64,000 nt of DNA from Polymorphobacter fuscus (GTDB taxonomy: Bacteria; Pseudomonadota; Alphaproteobacteria; Sphingomonadales; Sphingomonadaceae). Shown piece after piece: positions 1 to 8,552 of this stretch. Under the pieces are notes generated by a model that saw only the letters and a program-made list of their open reading frames with translations, had not been told where the DNA came from and did not search any database. The DNA is taken from assembly GCF_011927825.1 (NCBI RefSeq), contig NZ_JAATJI010000001.1:868001-932000 (forward strand). Reading direction: 5' to 3'. The translations under genes were made by a program, and so were the position numbers. Numbering within the stretch: position 1 is the first letter of the stretch; the number at the start of each line of letters is the position of its first letter.

Positions 1-577
1 CCACGATGCGGTTGGCGCCCTGCCGAACGATCGTCGGCTCGCGGGTGCCGAGTTCGTCGATGCGCTTGCGAATGACCTCGACTGCCTGCGCCATGGCGCT
101 GTCGATCGACGACGCGACACCGGCGTCGCTCTCGGTCAGGATGATGCGATTGCCCGCCTCCACCGTCACATCGACATCGCGCGCGCCGGTCAGGCCGGAC
201 AGCGGCCGGGTCACGGTCTTCAGCGTTTCGACGGCGGCATCGACCCGCGACGGATCGGAAATCACCAGACTCAATCGCCCGCCGGCGGTCGACATGTCGG
301 TAAAGGCGATGGCACCGCCGCTGGCCTGGCGCAGCTCGGCGCGGACCGTGTCCTCAAGGCTTTCCAGCTTGGTCTTGCGAACGTCGTCGGTGCTGGCTTC
401 CAGCATCAGATGCGAGCCGCCACGCAGATCGAGCCCAAGGCTGAGCTGGTTCGATGGCAGGAACGCCGGCAGCCGCGCCGCCTGTTCGGGAGTCAGGAAG
501 TTGGGAAAGGCGAACAGGAAGCCGATTGCGATCGTCGCCCAGATCGACCAGACCTTCCACTGCGGAAAATCGAGCAC
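1..577 (-). CDS. secD: Protein translocase subunit SecD (5' part; C-terminus outside window)
   Basis: Inner-membrane SecDF subunit that uses the proton motive force to assist late steps of Sec export. The reading frame starts at a GTG at 577-575. It opens with a hydrophobic segment containing WKVWSIWATIAIGFLFAF, then the diagnostic LGLDLRGGSHL motif of the first periplasmic region. About 192 codons are present and the gene continues past base 1. It begins 7 bases downstream of the yajC stop, the usual yajC-secD arrangement. The GTG start was chosen because it lies just after yajC and directly precedes the first membrane segment. Confidence 0.93.
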   Translation of the reverse strand, partial: MLDFPQWKVWSIWATIAIGFLFAFPNFLTPEQAARLPAFLPSNQLSLGLDLRGGSHLMLEASTDDVRKTKLESLEDTVRAELRQASGGAIAFTDMSTAGGRLSLVISDPSRVDAAVETLKTVTRPLSGLTGARDVDVTVEAGNRIILTESDAGVASSIDSAMAQAVEVIRKRIDELGTREPTIVRQGANRIV

Positions 578-584
578 GCGCGGG

Positions 585-932
585 TCAGGCCTTGGCGTCG
601 TTGGCGGCAACCGGCGCATTGCGGTCGCGCACGTCCGCCAGCGTCGATTTCAGCACCTTCAGCTTGACCGTCGGCGCCACTTCCACTTCGACCTCACCGT
701 CATCGACGCGGGTGACCTTGCCGATGATGCCGCCGCCGGTGACGACCGTATCGCCCTTTTTCACCGCTTCGATCATGGCGCGATGCGCCTTGGCGCGCTG
801 CTGCTGCGGCCGGATCATCAGGAGATAGAAGATCGCGAAAATGGCGATGTAGGGCACGAAGGCGATCAGGCTGGCCGTGGCGCCGCCGGCGGGGCCGGCA
901 GCGGCCTGGGCATAAGCCGGGGATGCGAACAT
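585..932 (-). CDS. yajC: Preprotein translocase subunit YajC
   Basis: Small membrane protein associated with SecDF. At 115 aa it has the family's usual length. An N-terminal hydrophobic helix (about residues 23-42) is followed by the conserved MIRPQQQRAKAH segment and then KKGDTVVTGGGIIGKV, the classic YajC signature. It is followed by secD with a 7-base gap and is transcribed divergently from the DUF815 ATPase gene, so its promoter should lie between about 933 and 1055. I could not pick out a convincing -35/-10 pair there. Confidence 0.96.
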   Translation of the reverse strand: MFASPAYAQAAAGPAGGATASLIAFVPYIAIFAIFYLLMIRPQQQRAKAHRAMIEAVKKGDTVVTGGGIIGKVTRVDDGEVEVEVAPTVKLKVLKSTLADVRDRNAPVAANDAKA

Positions 933-1055
933 GGAGAATGCTTTCTAGGGTCCGGGTGTCTGTCCGGATAGGACTGGTGCGCGCTCTAGCTTGTCATGGC
1001 GGTCGGTGCAATGTCGGCCTTTGCCAGCGCCGGCCGTGGCGCTACAGCCGGGACC

Positions 1056-1868
1056 ATGTCCGACCCCCTCGCCCGCATCGCCGCCGCGCTCGAACGCCTG
1101 TCGCCGCCGGCGGTCGATGGCGATCCTGCGATCGGCCATTGGTTCGTGTTCGGCGACGCCGGCCTCGCGCCTGCGCCGCAGCCGCGGTTGACTCCGCTGG
1201 CGCTCTACGCCGGAGTCGACGCCCAGCGTGCGCAGCTGGTCGAAAATGCCCGCCGCCACGCCGCCGGCCTGCCGGCGCACGACGTGCTGCTGTGGGGCGC
1301 CCGCGGCATGGGGAAAAGCTCGCTGGTCCGTGCCGTCCATGGCGATCTCGTCGCGGGCGACTTCGATGTGGCGCTGGTACAATTGGTGCAGCCCGACCTG
1401 CCGCGCCTGCCGCAGCTGTTCCGCATCCTTGCCGCCTGCCCGCGCCGCTTCACCGTATTCCTCGACGACCTTTCGCTCGACGGCGATGATGGCCGGGTCC
1501 ACGCACTGCGCTCGCTGCTCGATGGCGGCGTCATGGCGCGTCCCGACCATGTCCGGCTGGTCGTCACCTCCAACCGCCGCAACCTGGTGCCGCGGCAGAT
1601 GGCGGATCAGGACAGCGACCCGGTCAACCCGCGCGACGTCGCCGATGACCAGCTGGCACTTGCGGACCGTTTCGGCCTGCGGCTCGGCTTCCATGCCTGC
1701 GACCAGGCGCAATATCTTGCCATTTGCGCCAACTATGCGGTCGCGCATGGCCTGGCGTTCGACCCGGCGGCGGCGCTGGCCTGGGCGGCGGGGCGCGGTG
1801 CACGGTCGGGGCGGGTCGCCTGGCAATTCACGGTCGAAACCGCGGGCGCCGCCGGCGTCAAGCTCTGA
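1056..1868 (+). CDS. DUF815-family AAA ATPase
   Basis: 270-aa predicted P-loop ATPase of the DUF815 family. The Walker A motif is WGARGMGKSS and a Walker B-like segment FTVFLDDLSLD follows. VVTSNRRNLVPR fits the sensor-1 region, and a DVADDQLALADRFGLRLGF stretch typical of DUF815 follows it. The cellular role is not established. The start at 1056 (MSDPLARIAAAL) was preferred over an ATG at 996 because family homology begins around here and the extension looks non-conserved. It is divergent from yajC, a neighbourhood common in sphingomonads. Confidence 0.88.
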   Translation: MSDPLARIAAALERLSPPAVDGDPAIGHWFVFGDAGLAPAPQPRLTPLALYAGVDAQRAQLVENARRHAAGLPAHDVLLWGARGMGKSSLVRAVHGDLVAGDFDVALVQLVQPDLPRLPQLFRILAACPRRFTVFLDDLSLDGDDGRVHALRSLLDGGVMARPDHVRLVVTSNRRNLVPRQMADQDSDPVNPRDVADDQLALADRFGLRLGFHACDQAQYLAICANYAVAHGLAFDPAAALAWAAGRGARSGRVAWQFTVETAGAAGVKL

Positions 1869-1939
1869 ATCGCTCTCGACAATTGCCTGCTGCAGCGACA
1901 AACTGCCGCAAAATGCGAACGTCGGACGGGGGCTTGACC

Positions 1940-2737
1940 ATGACATTTTTCTATCGCCGGCTCGGCCTGGCGGCGGCGGCGCTGCTGGGCGGGCTGTTGT
2001 TCGCGGCGCCGGCCGCTGCGCAGACCAACAGCCGCATCCGCTGCGAATCCTGGCAGTTCCGCCCCGCCCAATGTCCGGTGCCGGGCATCGTCGATGCCAG
2101 CGTCGCCAATGTCATTGCCGGGGATTGCCGCCCGGGCAACTGGGGGTGGGACCGCAACGGCGTCTTCGTCAACAACGGCTGTCGCGCCAACTTCAACGTG
2201 GTGACCCGCGGCGGTGGCTATCCCGGTGGCGGTCGCCCCGGCGGCGGCGGTTGGGGGCCCGGCGGCGGCCGACCCGGCGCCGGCCAGGTCGTGCGCTGCG
2301 AAAGCTGGAACTTCCGCCCGGCGCGCTGCCCGATGGACACGCGCGGCGGTGTTCGCATTCAGCAGACCTTCTCGCGCGACTGCACCCAGGGCAACTGGGG
2401 CTTCGACCGCAACGGGGTCTGGGTCATCAACGGCTGCCGCGCCGATTTCGTGTCGGGCAACGGCGGTGGCGGTGGCGGTGGCGGTTGGGGCGGCGGCAAC
2501 GGCGGCGGTGGCGGCTGGGCCGGCGGCAATGGCGGTGGTGGCGGCTACCCCGGCGTCCAGATCATCGAATGCAACAGCATCAACTATCGCCCGGCACGCT
2601 GCCCGGCCGTCATCCAGTCGCGCGTCGAAATCGATCGCGTGCTCGGCGGCGAATGTATCCAGAACCGCAGCTGGGGCTTCGATGGCGGCGCCGTCTGGGT
2701 CAACAACGGCTGTCGTGCACGTTTCCGCGTCTTCTGA
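1940..2737 (+). CDS. Secreted DUF3011 protein with three repeats and glycine-rich linkers
   Basis: 265-aa exported protein. A signal peptide is clear (RR near the N-terminus, hydrophobic core, cleavage likely after APAAAQ). Three copies of the cysteine-containing DUF3011 repeat follow. Each starts CESW(Q/N)FRPA(Q/R)CP or a variant, has a central DC..G.WG.DR.GV(F/W)V motif and ends NGCRA(N/D)F. The linkers are almost pure Gly/Trp/Asn (roughly 2210-2280 and 2460-2545). The repeat is often called lectin-like, but its function is not known. The ATG at 1940 starts directly at the signal peptide; longer upstream in-frame sequence overlaps the DUF815 gene and was rejected. Confidence 0.85.
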   Translation: MTFFYRRLGLAAAALLGGLLFAAPAAAQTNSRIRCESWQFRPAQCPVPGIVDASVANVIAGDCRPGNWGWDRNGVFVNNGCRANFNVVTRGGGYPGGGRPGGGGWGPGGGRPGAGQVVRCESWNFRPARCPMDTRGGVRIQQTFSRDCTQGNWGFDRNGVWVINGCRADFVSGNGGGGGGGGWGGGNGGGGGWAGGNGGGGGYPGVQIIECNSINYRPARCPAVIQSRVEIDRVLGGECIQNRSWGFDGGAVWVNNGCRARFRVF

Positions 2738-2759
2738 TCGCAAATCCGGGGACTGATCG

Positions 2760-3635
2760 ATGCGCCGGCTGCCCAATTGTCTCGCTGCGATGGCCATGGC
2801 AATCGCCCAGATCGCGGCGACAGCGCCGGCGCTGGCACAAGCGGCTCCCACGGATCGCTGGGCACGTCCGCAGCCGGGCCGGCCAGGCCCTGGCAACGGC
2901 AACAACAATGGCGGCGGCTGGGGTGGGGGCAACCAGGGCGGGAGTTGGAACGGCGGCAACTGGAACGGTGGCAACCAGGGCGGCAACTGGGATGGCGCCT
3001 CGATCCGCTGCGAATCGCAGAATTATCGCTATCGCGAATGCCGGGCGGACACGCGCGGCGGGGTCCGCCTGACGCGGGTGCGCGGTGGTGATTGCCGCCA
3101 GGGCCACAGCTGGGGCTATCAACGCGATGTCATCTGGGTCAACCACGGCTGCCGCGCCGATTTCCAGACCCGCAACGGCGGCAATAATGGTAACAACGGC
3201 GGTGGTGGACCATCGACCGGTGCCATCATCGGCGGCGTCGCGGTCGCTGCCGGCCTCGCCGCCCTGCTTGCCGCCGGCAACAAGAAAAAAACGCCTCCGG
3301 CGCAGAACGGCACCGCCGCGCCACCGCTGCCGCAGGAACCTTTTGTTCCCCCGGCCGGCGCCACCGGTGCCCCGGCCCGGATTACCGCCAACACCGGCGA
3401 CGTCACCCCATCGGCACGGCCGTCGCTCGACACCTGCCTTCAGGAGGCAGCGCGCCAGATCGGCGCAACCGGCGGCAACGAAATCCGCCTCGATCGCCTC
3501 GACGACATTCAGCAAGGCAACGGCGGCTACCGTTTCCGCTTCCAGCTGTTCGCCATCTATCCCGACGAAAACCGCACCATCCCGGTGTTCTGCCGCGCCA
3601 CGCCGACGACATTGGTGGAACTGACCTTCGGCTGA
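2760..3635 (+). CDS. Exported DUF3011 protein with one repeat and a C-terminal domain
   Basis: 291-aa protein 22 bases after the three-repeat DUF3011 gene, so probably co-transcribed. It has a signal peptide (cleavage likely after TAPALAQ) and an Asn/Gly/Trp-rich stretch. One DUF3011 repeat follows (CESQNYRYRECRA to HGCRADF), then a hydrophobic helix (TGAIIGGVAVAAGLAALLAAG) ending in lysines that may anchor it. The C-terminal domain of about 80 residues has two Cys and ends VPVFCRATPTTLVELTFG; I do not recognise it. The pair may form a cell-surface or periplasmic assembly, which is inference. Confidence 0.83.
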   Translation: MRRLPNCLAAMAMAIAQIAATAPALAQAAPTDRWARPQPGRPGPGNGNNNGGGWGGGNQGGSWNGGNWNGGNQGGNWDGASIRCESQNYRYRECRADTRGGVRLTRVRGGDCRQGHSWGYQRDVIWVNHGCRADFQTRNGGNNGNNGGGGPSTGAIIGGVAVAAGLAALLAAGNKKKTPPAQNGTAAPPLPQEPFVPPAGATGAPARITANTGDVTPSARPSLDTCLQEAARQIGATGGNEIRLDRLDDIQQGNGGYRFRFQLFAIYPDENRTIPVFCRATPTTLVELTFG

Positions 3636-3732
3636 GCGGCCGCTGCCTCCAACGACGCAGCCCCGATGCACGGTTGCCGCCTCGCCCCCGGCCCCGCTAT
3701 GACGGACGGCAATTCCGGTCAAAGGCGTGTCG

Positions 3733-5613
3733 ATGGCGATTGTTCGTGGTTTCTGGCGGGTGCTGGTCGGGGTCAAGGATCTGCTGGTCCTCATTCTCCT
3801 GCTGCTGTTCTTCGTCGGCATCTGGTCGCTGCTCAATGGTCGTGCCCCGGCGCAGATGCCCAATGGTGCCGCCCTGGTTCTCGACATGGATGGCGCCATC
3901 GTCGACCAGGCCGCCGAACAATCGCCCTTTCAGGCGCTGACCGGCAGCGACATCGGCGCCCAGCGCGAAGTGCGCGACTATATCCGCGCCATCGACACCG
4001 CGGCCGGTGACAACCGCATCCGGGCGCTGGTTCTCGATCTCGACACCTTCGTCGGCGCCGGCCAGGCCAATCTCCAGTCGGTCGGCGCGGCGTTGCAACG
4101 CTTCCGCCGCACCGGCAAGCCGATAAACGCCTATGCCACTGCCTATACCGACGACGGCTATTACCTCGCCGCCCAGGCCGGCAAGGTCTGGCTCAACCCG
4201 CTCGGCGGCGTGCTGCTGACAGGCCCCGGCGGCAGCAACCTCTATTTCAAGGCCGCGCTCGACAAGCTCGACATCGACATCAACGTCTTCCGCGTCGGCA
4301 CCTACAAGGCCGCCGTCGAACCCTTCACCCGCACCGCGGCATCGCCCGAAGCGCGCGCCGCCGAACAGGCGCTGCTCGACACGCTCTGGCAAAGCTGGCT
4401 TGGCGATGTCCAGGCGGCGCGTCCCGGCACCGACGTGGCGGCGTTCATCGCCCAGCTGCCGCAACGCCTCGGCGCCGCCGGCGGAGACCAGGCCAAGGCC
4501 GCGCTCGACGCCAAGCTGGTCGATGTCATCGCCACCCGCGGCGCCTTCAACGACGCCATGGTCAAGCTGGTCGGCGAAGGCGAGCAGCGCCGCTTCGGCA
4601 CCTACAAGGGCGTGACGATGGATCGCTATCTCGCATCCCAGGCGTCGCTGCTCCCTTCGACGGGCGACGCTGTCGGAATCGTCTATGTCACCGGCAATAT
4701 CGTCGACGGCGAGGCGCCGCGCGGGACCGCCGGCGCCACGACCATCGCCCGCGCCGTCGCCCGCGCTGTCTCGGACAACGACGACATCAAGGCGCTGGTC
4801 GTGCGGATCGATTCCGGCGGTGGTTCGGTCCTCGCCAGCGAAGAGATTCGCCAGGCGCTGATCGATGCCAAGAAGGACGGCCTGCCCGTCGTCGCCTCCT
4901 TCGGGCCGGTCGCGGCGTCGGGCGGCTATTGGGTCGCCACCGCTGCGGACGAAATCTATGCCCAGCCGTCGACCATCACCGGCTCCATCGGCGTGTTCGC
5001 GATCATCCCCAGTTTCGATCGGGCGCTGGAGCGGATCGGCGTCGCCGCCGATGGCGTCAAGACGACGCCCTATTCCGGAGAACCCAATGTCCTGGGCGGC
5101 ATCGGACCCGAAACCCGGGTTGTCCTGCAAAGCGGGGTGGAAGATGTCTACCGCCGCTTCACCACCCTTGTCGGCGCGGCCCGCAAGCTGCCCGTGGCCC
5201 AGGTCGACAGCATCGGCCAGGGCCGGGTCTGGGCTGGGTCGACGGCGCAGCAGTTGAAGCTGGTCGATCACATGGGCGGGCTTGATGCCGCCGTCGCTGC
5301 CGCCGCGCGCCGCGCCGGGTTGAAGAACAAGCCGCGGACCATCGACATCGAGCGCCCCGGCTCACCGCTCGGTCAGCTCATCAGCGCCTTTGTCGGTCCC
5401 GGCGAAGAACAGGACCAGGTCGCGCGCGACCCCTTCGCGAAGATCGTCGCCGGCTCGCGCATGCGCCTCCTCGCCGCGATCGGGGATGTCCGTGTCATCG
5501 CCGATGGCCCCACCATGCAGGCCGCCTGCCTCGAATGCGCCGGCCAGGGCTCCCCCCGCCCGGCTGCCGCCGCGCGGACCGGAAGCTGGCTGGCCCGGCT
5601 GGCACTGCGCTGA
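3733..5613 (+). CDS. sppA: Signal peptide peptidase SppA, long (67K) type
   Basis: Membrane-anchored serine protease that degrades released signal peptides. It has an N-terminal membrane helix (about residues 13-35) and two tandem peptidase_S49 domains, as in the long enterobacterial form. The catalytic Lys is in GTYKAAVEP (about K192) in the first domain. The nucleophile Ser is in AASGGYW (about S396) in the second, followed by TITGSIGVFA. The start at ATG 3733 has an AAAGG at 3721-3725 at good spacing; an in-frame GTG at 3727 lies too close to it. A stand-alone gene followed by a terminator-like hairpin. Confidence 0.94.
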   Translation: MAIVRGFWRVLVGVKDLLVLILLLLFFVGIWSLLNGRAPAQMPNGAALVLDMDGAIVDQAAEQSPFQALTGSDIGAQREVRDYIRAIDTAAGDNRIRALVLDLDTFVGAGQANLQSVGAALQRFRRTGKPINAYATAYTDDGYYLAAQAGKVWLNPLGGVLLTGPGGSNLYFKAALDKLDIDINVFRVGTYKAAVEPFTRTAASPEARAAEQALLDTLWQSWLGDVQAARPGTDVAAFIAQLPQRLGAAGGDQAKAALDAKLVDVIATRGAFNDAMVKLVGEGEQRRFGTYKGVTMDRYLASQASLLPSTGDAVGIVYVTGNIVDGEAPRGTAGATTIARAVARAVSDNDDIKALVVRIDSGGGSVLASEEIRQALIDAKKDGLPVVASFGPVAASGGYWVATAADEIYAQPSTITGSIGVFAIIPSFDRALERIGVAADGVKTTPYSGEPNVLGGIGPETRVVLQSGVEDVYRRFTTLVGAARKLPVAQVDSIGQGRVWAGSTAQQLKLVDHMGGLDAAVAAAARRAGLKNKPRTIDIERPGSPLGQLISAFVGPGEEQDQVARDPFAKIVAGSRMRLLAAIGDVRVIADGPTMQAACLECAGQGSPRPAAAARTGSWLARLALR

Positions 5614-5795
5614 AACCTTGTCCTGCCAGCGGAAGGCGAACGCTACAGCGGTATTCGATCAGACTGGATCAAAACCGCAGGTTGTGAAGCGCGCGTCGCC
5701 AGTTTCGGTCAGAAAACACTAAATGTGAACCTGCTAGCATTGTTTTCCGATCCAGCGTGCAGTATCACAAGCGAAAGTAAGGCACCAGCTAGCAG

Positions 5796-5822
5796 TGAGG
5801 CATAAGCCTCATTATTGTTATT
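5796..5822 (+). terminator. Putative rho-independent terminator downstream of sppA
   Basis: A perfect 6-bp stem TGAGGC / GCCTCA with an ATAA loop (5796-5811) is followed by the T-rich run TTATTGTTATT. It lies about 180 bases beyond the sppA stop. The stem is short, so efficiency is uncertain. Confidence 0.5.
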
Positions 5823-6046
5823 CAAGCTGCGACGAATCTATTGTGAAGATTAACTGAACTCACAAAAAATAAAAGACGCCTGTAATGGAGCCGGATTTGC
5901 TCCTTCATCACCGATACACCCATGCTTAGCGTTGCCGACAGCCGCTTGCCAAACCGAGCCAGAATGTCCAACATACGGGGAGGTAAGATTGGGGGCAATC
6001 GGTGACAACTGCCGCAATTCCGGGGATATTAAGGCCCGAACTTTTC

Positions 6047-6072
6047 GCGGCTTTAGCTCTGTTGGCAGAGCC
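6047..6072 (+). other. tRNA D-arm-like sequence
   Basis: GCGGCTT-TA-GCTC-TGTTGGCA-GAGC-C has the spacing of the 5' end of a tRNA (acceptor strand, positions 8-9, D-stem and 8-nt D-loop with GG). No matching anticodon stem, T-arm or acceptor partner follows, and the normally invariant A14 is T. It is therefore at most a tRNA fragment and may be chance. Confidence 0.2.
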
Positions 6073-6134
6073 GGCCCCAGCACGGAAGTGGTCGGATGCT
6101 GCCACCTGCGCAAACCCGGTCGCGGAGCTTTGAG

Positions 6135-7634
6135 ATGGCCGATATCGAGGGACCCGTCCTTATCGATCCCTGGGACAAGGACGGCCTCGCGCTCGACCGG
6201 CTCGACCCGCTGCCCGCGCTGCCATTTCGATATCCCGATGGCTGGATGCGGCCGATAGAGCTGCGGATCCTATACACGCTGGCGCGCCGCAGCGCCGGAC
6301 CGGTGCTGGAGGTGGGCTCGTGGATCGGCCGCTCCAGCAGTGCTATCGCAGCCGGGCTGCGCGATGGCGTGTGCGATCCGAAGCCTGTCTACGACATCAT
6401 CGATTTCGGCCCTTGTTCGGCCGCGGAATGGCAGCAGCGCTTCGGCCAAAAGCTCAACATAGAGATGGGCGGCGGGCATGTCGCCGCGGCGGTGCTGCAT
6501 CCGGGCGGGTCGATGGCGGTGCTGATCGACAATATGCGGCGCAACGATTTGCTCGGCCACGTTACCAGTATCATCCGCGGGGATGTTCTGGAGACGCCGC
6601 TTGGGCGTCGCTACGGCATGATCTTCTGCGATGCGGTACATGGCGAGGTCGAAGCCAAGCGCACCATGCCGGCCATCGCCGCGCTCGCCGCGGAGCGCGC
6701 GCTGTTCGTGTTCGACGACGTCACTACTGAGGCCTTTGCCGACACAATCTGCAGCTACCTCAAGCCGGTGCGGCGCTTCCTGCTTTCCGGCAAGGATACC
6801 TATGGCAAGCTGCTGGTGGTCGAACACCACGCGCCGGCCGCCCCGGCCAAGCCAGCAGGCTCCGCGCCACGGCCGGTGCCATCGCTTGAGACGGCCCGCC
6901 AACGCCGCGCCGCCGCCGGCGCGATCTGGCGCGACACCTTCGCTGCTCATGGCATCGAGCGCTCCGTCATCCTCGCGAGCACCTTCCGATCGGGCAGCAC
7001 CTACGTATCGTCGCTTCTGGCTGCCAATGGCCTGCCCGGCCTAAGCCACGAACGCTTCGCCGATGCCTGGCGCCACATTGTCGATCCGCCGGGCGAGGCC
7101 TTCGGCGCTTTCCTGAACACCGCGCTGTCAGACGCGCACGGAGGCTGCTTCGCTACCAAGCTGATGTGGCCGCACCTTGCCCGACTGGCCGAGGCAACCG
7201 GCCATGGCCGGGACGAGGCTGCGGATCTCGGCGCGTTGTTCAGACCTGCGCGCTGGATCCAAGTCTGCCGGGCCGACAAGGTGGCGCAGGCCGTCTCTTT
7301 CTGGCGCGCCAAGATGACGGGCCGCTGGCAGGTCTACGCCACGGAGGCCGAGCCGGAACCTGAGTATGATTTCCTGGCCATTCGCAACGCGCTGCACGAG
7401 ATCGAGCTCGGTGACCGGCTGTGGGACGACTTCTTCGCTCGCGCCGGCATCGAACCGTTGCGCGTGACTTACGAGGCGCTAGTGGCAGACTTGCCCGGCG
7501 GCCTGTCTGAGTTGCTGAGTGCGCTCGGCCTACCGGCAGAGGTGCCGGCCGAGCGCGTTGGGCTGCGCCGCCAGCGGGACAGCTATTCCAAGGCGCTACA
7601 AGAGCGCTTCCTGGGAGATTTCTATCGTGTGTGA
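6135..7634 (+). CDS. Fusion protein: class I SAM methyltransferase plus Stf0-type sulfotransferase
   Basis: 499-aa two-domain protein. The N-terminal half (about residues 20-235) is a class I methyltransferase (Methyltransf_24-like): VLEVGSWIGRSSSAIA is motif I, and a later MIFCDAVHGE resembles motif II. After a Pro/Ala linker (about 236-265) the C-terminal half is Stf0-like. It has the PAPS-binding loop LASTFRSGSTYVSSLL, a PTKLMWPH-like ATKLMWPH motif, WIQVCRADKVAQAVSFWRAK and GRWQVY. It should transfer a sulfuryl group from PAPS to a sugar or lipid-sugar and also methylate; acceptors are unknown. The start at 6135 (MADIEG) excludes a 13-residue low-quality extension. Confidence 0.85.
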   Translation: MADIEGPVLIDPWDKDGLALDRLDPLPALPFRYPDGWMRPIELRILYTLARRSAGPVLEVGSWIGRSSSAIAAGLRDGVCDPKPVYDIIDFGPCSAAEWQQRFGQKLNIEMGGGHVAAAVLHPGGSMAVLIDNMRRNDLLGHVTSIIRGDVLETPLGRRYGMIFCDAVHGEVEAKRTMPAIAALAAERALFVFDDVTTEAFADTICSYLKPVRRFLLSGKDTYGKLLVVEHHAPAAPAKPAGSAPRPVPSLETARQRRAAAGAIWRDTFAAHGIERSVILASTFRSGSTYVSSLLAANGLPGLSHERFADAWRHIVDPPGEAFGAFLNTALSDAHGGCFATKLMWPHLARLAEATGHGRDEAADLGALFRPARWIQVCRADKVAQAVSFWRAKMTGRWQVYATEAEPEPEYDFLAIRNALHEIELGDRLWDDFFARAGIEPLRVTYEALVADLPGGLSELLSALGLPAEVPAERVGLRRQRDSYSKALQERFLGDFYRV

Positions 7635-8552
7635 GCGGAGGCGACCGCGGGGCATAGCGAGCGCAAGGCAGTGCCGCCATTTTGAACGATCAACGTCGCA
7701 AGTTCAAATGCGAGGCGTCAAAACGGATCAGGGATCGCGGCGTGAAGATGGCGCAGGCGGCGGCGCTCTGGATCTTTACAACAACGTTTGCGCAAGTGAG
7801 TCAGTGACTGTGGCGCCGATCATGGCGGGAGGTTTCCAGAGCACGGCCGGAGCAGTTGGAGGTCGGACGGCTTCACCCTGAAAGCGCAAAAATGAGAGCT
7901 GGACGCGACATTATAAGAAAGCCGCGACCTATCTTGCGAAAGAACCGGTATGAAGTTCGGGATCTTCGCGAAACATCGAGGGGGCTGGCCGATAGCATGG
8001 ATCTGCGACACACTCGATGTCTCGCCCAGCGGGTTTGACGCTTGGCTGGGCCGTGCGCCCAGTGCGCGTTCCGCAGTGACATGATACTGGGCGCCAGCGG
8101 CGCACCAGCTTCATGCCAGCTAATCCAGCCCATCCGCATATCTATAAAATCGGCAGAAGCTCAATGCCGACTTGCGTGCATCCCGATATTGCAGTCTGAA
8201 ACTACTATCTGACGACCGTGACTTCACCAGACCGATTGCCGATGGAACTCGTTTGCGTCCGATCCTGCCAGTCGGGGAGGTTTTTGGCCATAACGTATTT
8301 ACCACATTCGTTCGCCGTTGACACTGCGTAGTCCTGCAGCAATCATTACTGTCCAGCGGGGGCAATAAGCATGTGGACGGTGATTTTGCGCTCAGTCGCC
8401 GATGGTCTTCCACAACGACGCTCTCTTGCTGGTCAATGGCCGGGAACCATTCAGCCCGCGCGTTCGCGGAACGCAGGGCGCAGCGGCGGCCTTTCGCAGG
8501 CATGGCCTGACCGGGTAGTTCAGTCTGAAAGCTCTGACCTGATGGTAGCGAC
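7635..8552. other. 918-base gap carrying a decayed IS remnant and unresolved sequence
   Basis: No intact gene. About 7859-8110 is a decayed IS3-family transposase fragment (listed separately). The rest, 7635-7855 and 8110-8552, has only short frames without recognisable motifs on either strand. The last stretch before the GTG at 8553 must hold any promoter for the kps-type operon, but I see no convincing element. Confidence 0.5.
7859..8110 (+). pseudogene. Decayed IS3-family element: 3' end of orfA and 5' end of orfB
   Basis: The frame from 7859 reads EVGRLHPESAKMRAGRDII. After a one-base deletion near 7917 the next frame continues KKAATYLAKEPV and stops. Together this matches the C-terminus of IS3-family OrfA (usual pattern ENAKLR.ERDILKKAA.YFAKE). 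The stop overlaps an ATG at 7950 in ATGA fashion, as in intact IS3 elements. That ATG opens a 44-aa frame (FGIFAKHRGGWPIAWICDTL, then SGFDAWLGRAPSARS) matching the OrfB N-terminus, which ends prematurely at 8084. Similarity may continue one frame over to about 8110. No DDE catalytic core remains. Confidence 0.72.

Larger units (their letters stand above)
5614..6134. other. Non-coding junction between sppA and the polysaccharide locus
   Basis: A 521-base stretch, visibly richer in A+T in its first half than the flanking genes. It holds a terminator-like hairpin near 5796-5811 and a sequence resembling a tRNA D-arm at 6047-6072. No open frame here looks like a real protein; the few possible frames have no recognisable motif. 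The promoter for the first island gene (6135) should lie here, but no clear promoter motif was seen. Confidence 0.5.

Noticed and set aside
6..971. Long plus-strand frame opposite secD/yajC
   Set aside because: Arg/Ser/Pro-rich translation with no motif; the minus strand encodes recognisable SecD and YajC.
2460..2545. Tandem DNA repeat or CRISPR-like array
   Set aside because: The GGC/GGT repetition is in frame and encodes a glycine linker; there are no regular spacers.
6047..6134. A complete tRNA gene upstream of the fusion gene
   Set aside because: Only a D-arm-like part is present; no anticodon stem, T-arm or acceptor closure could be built.
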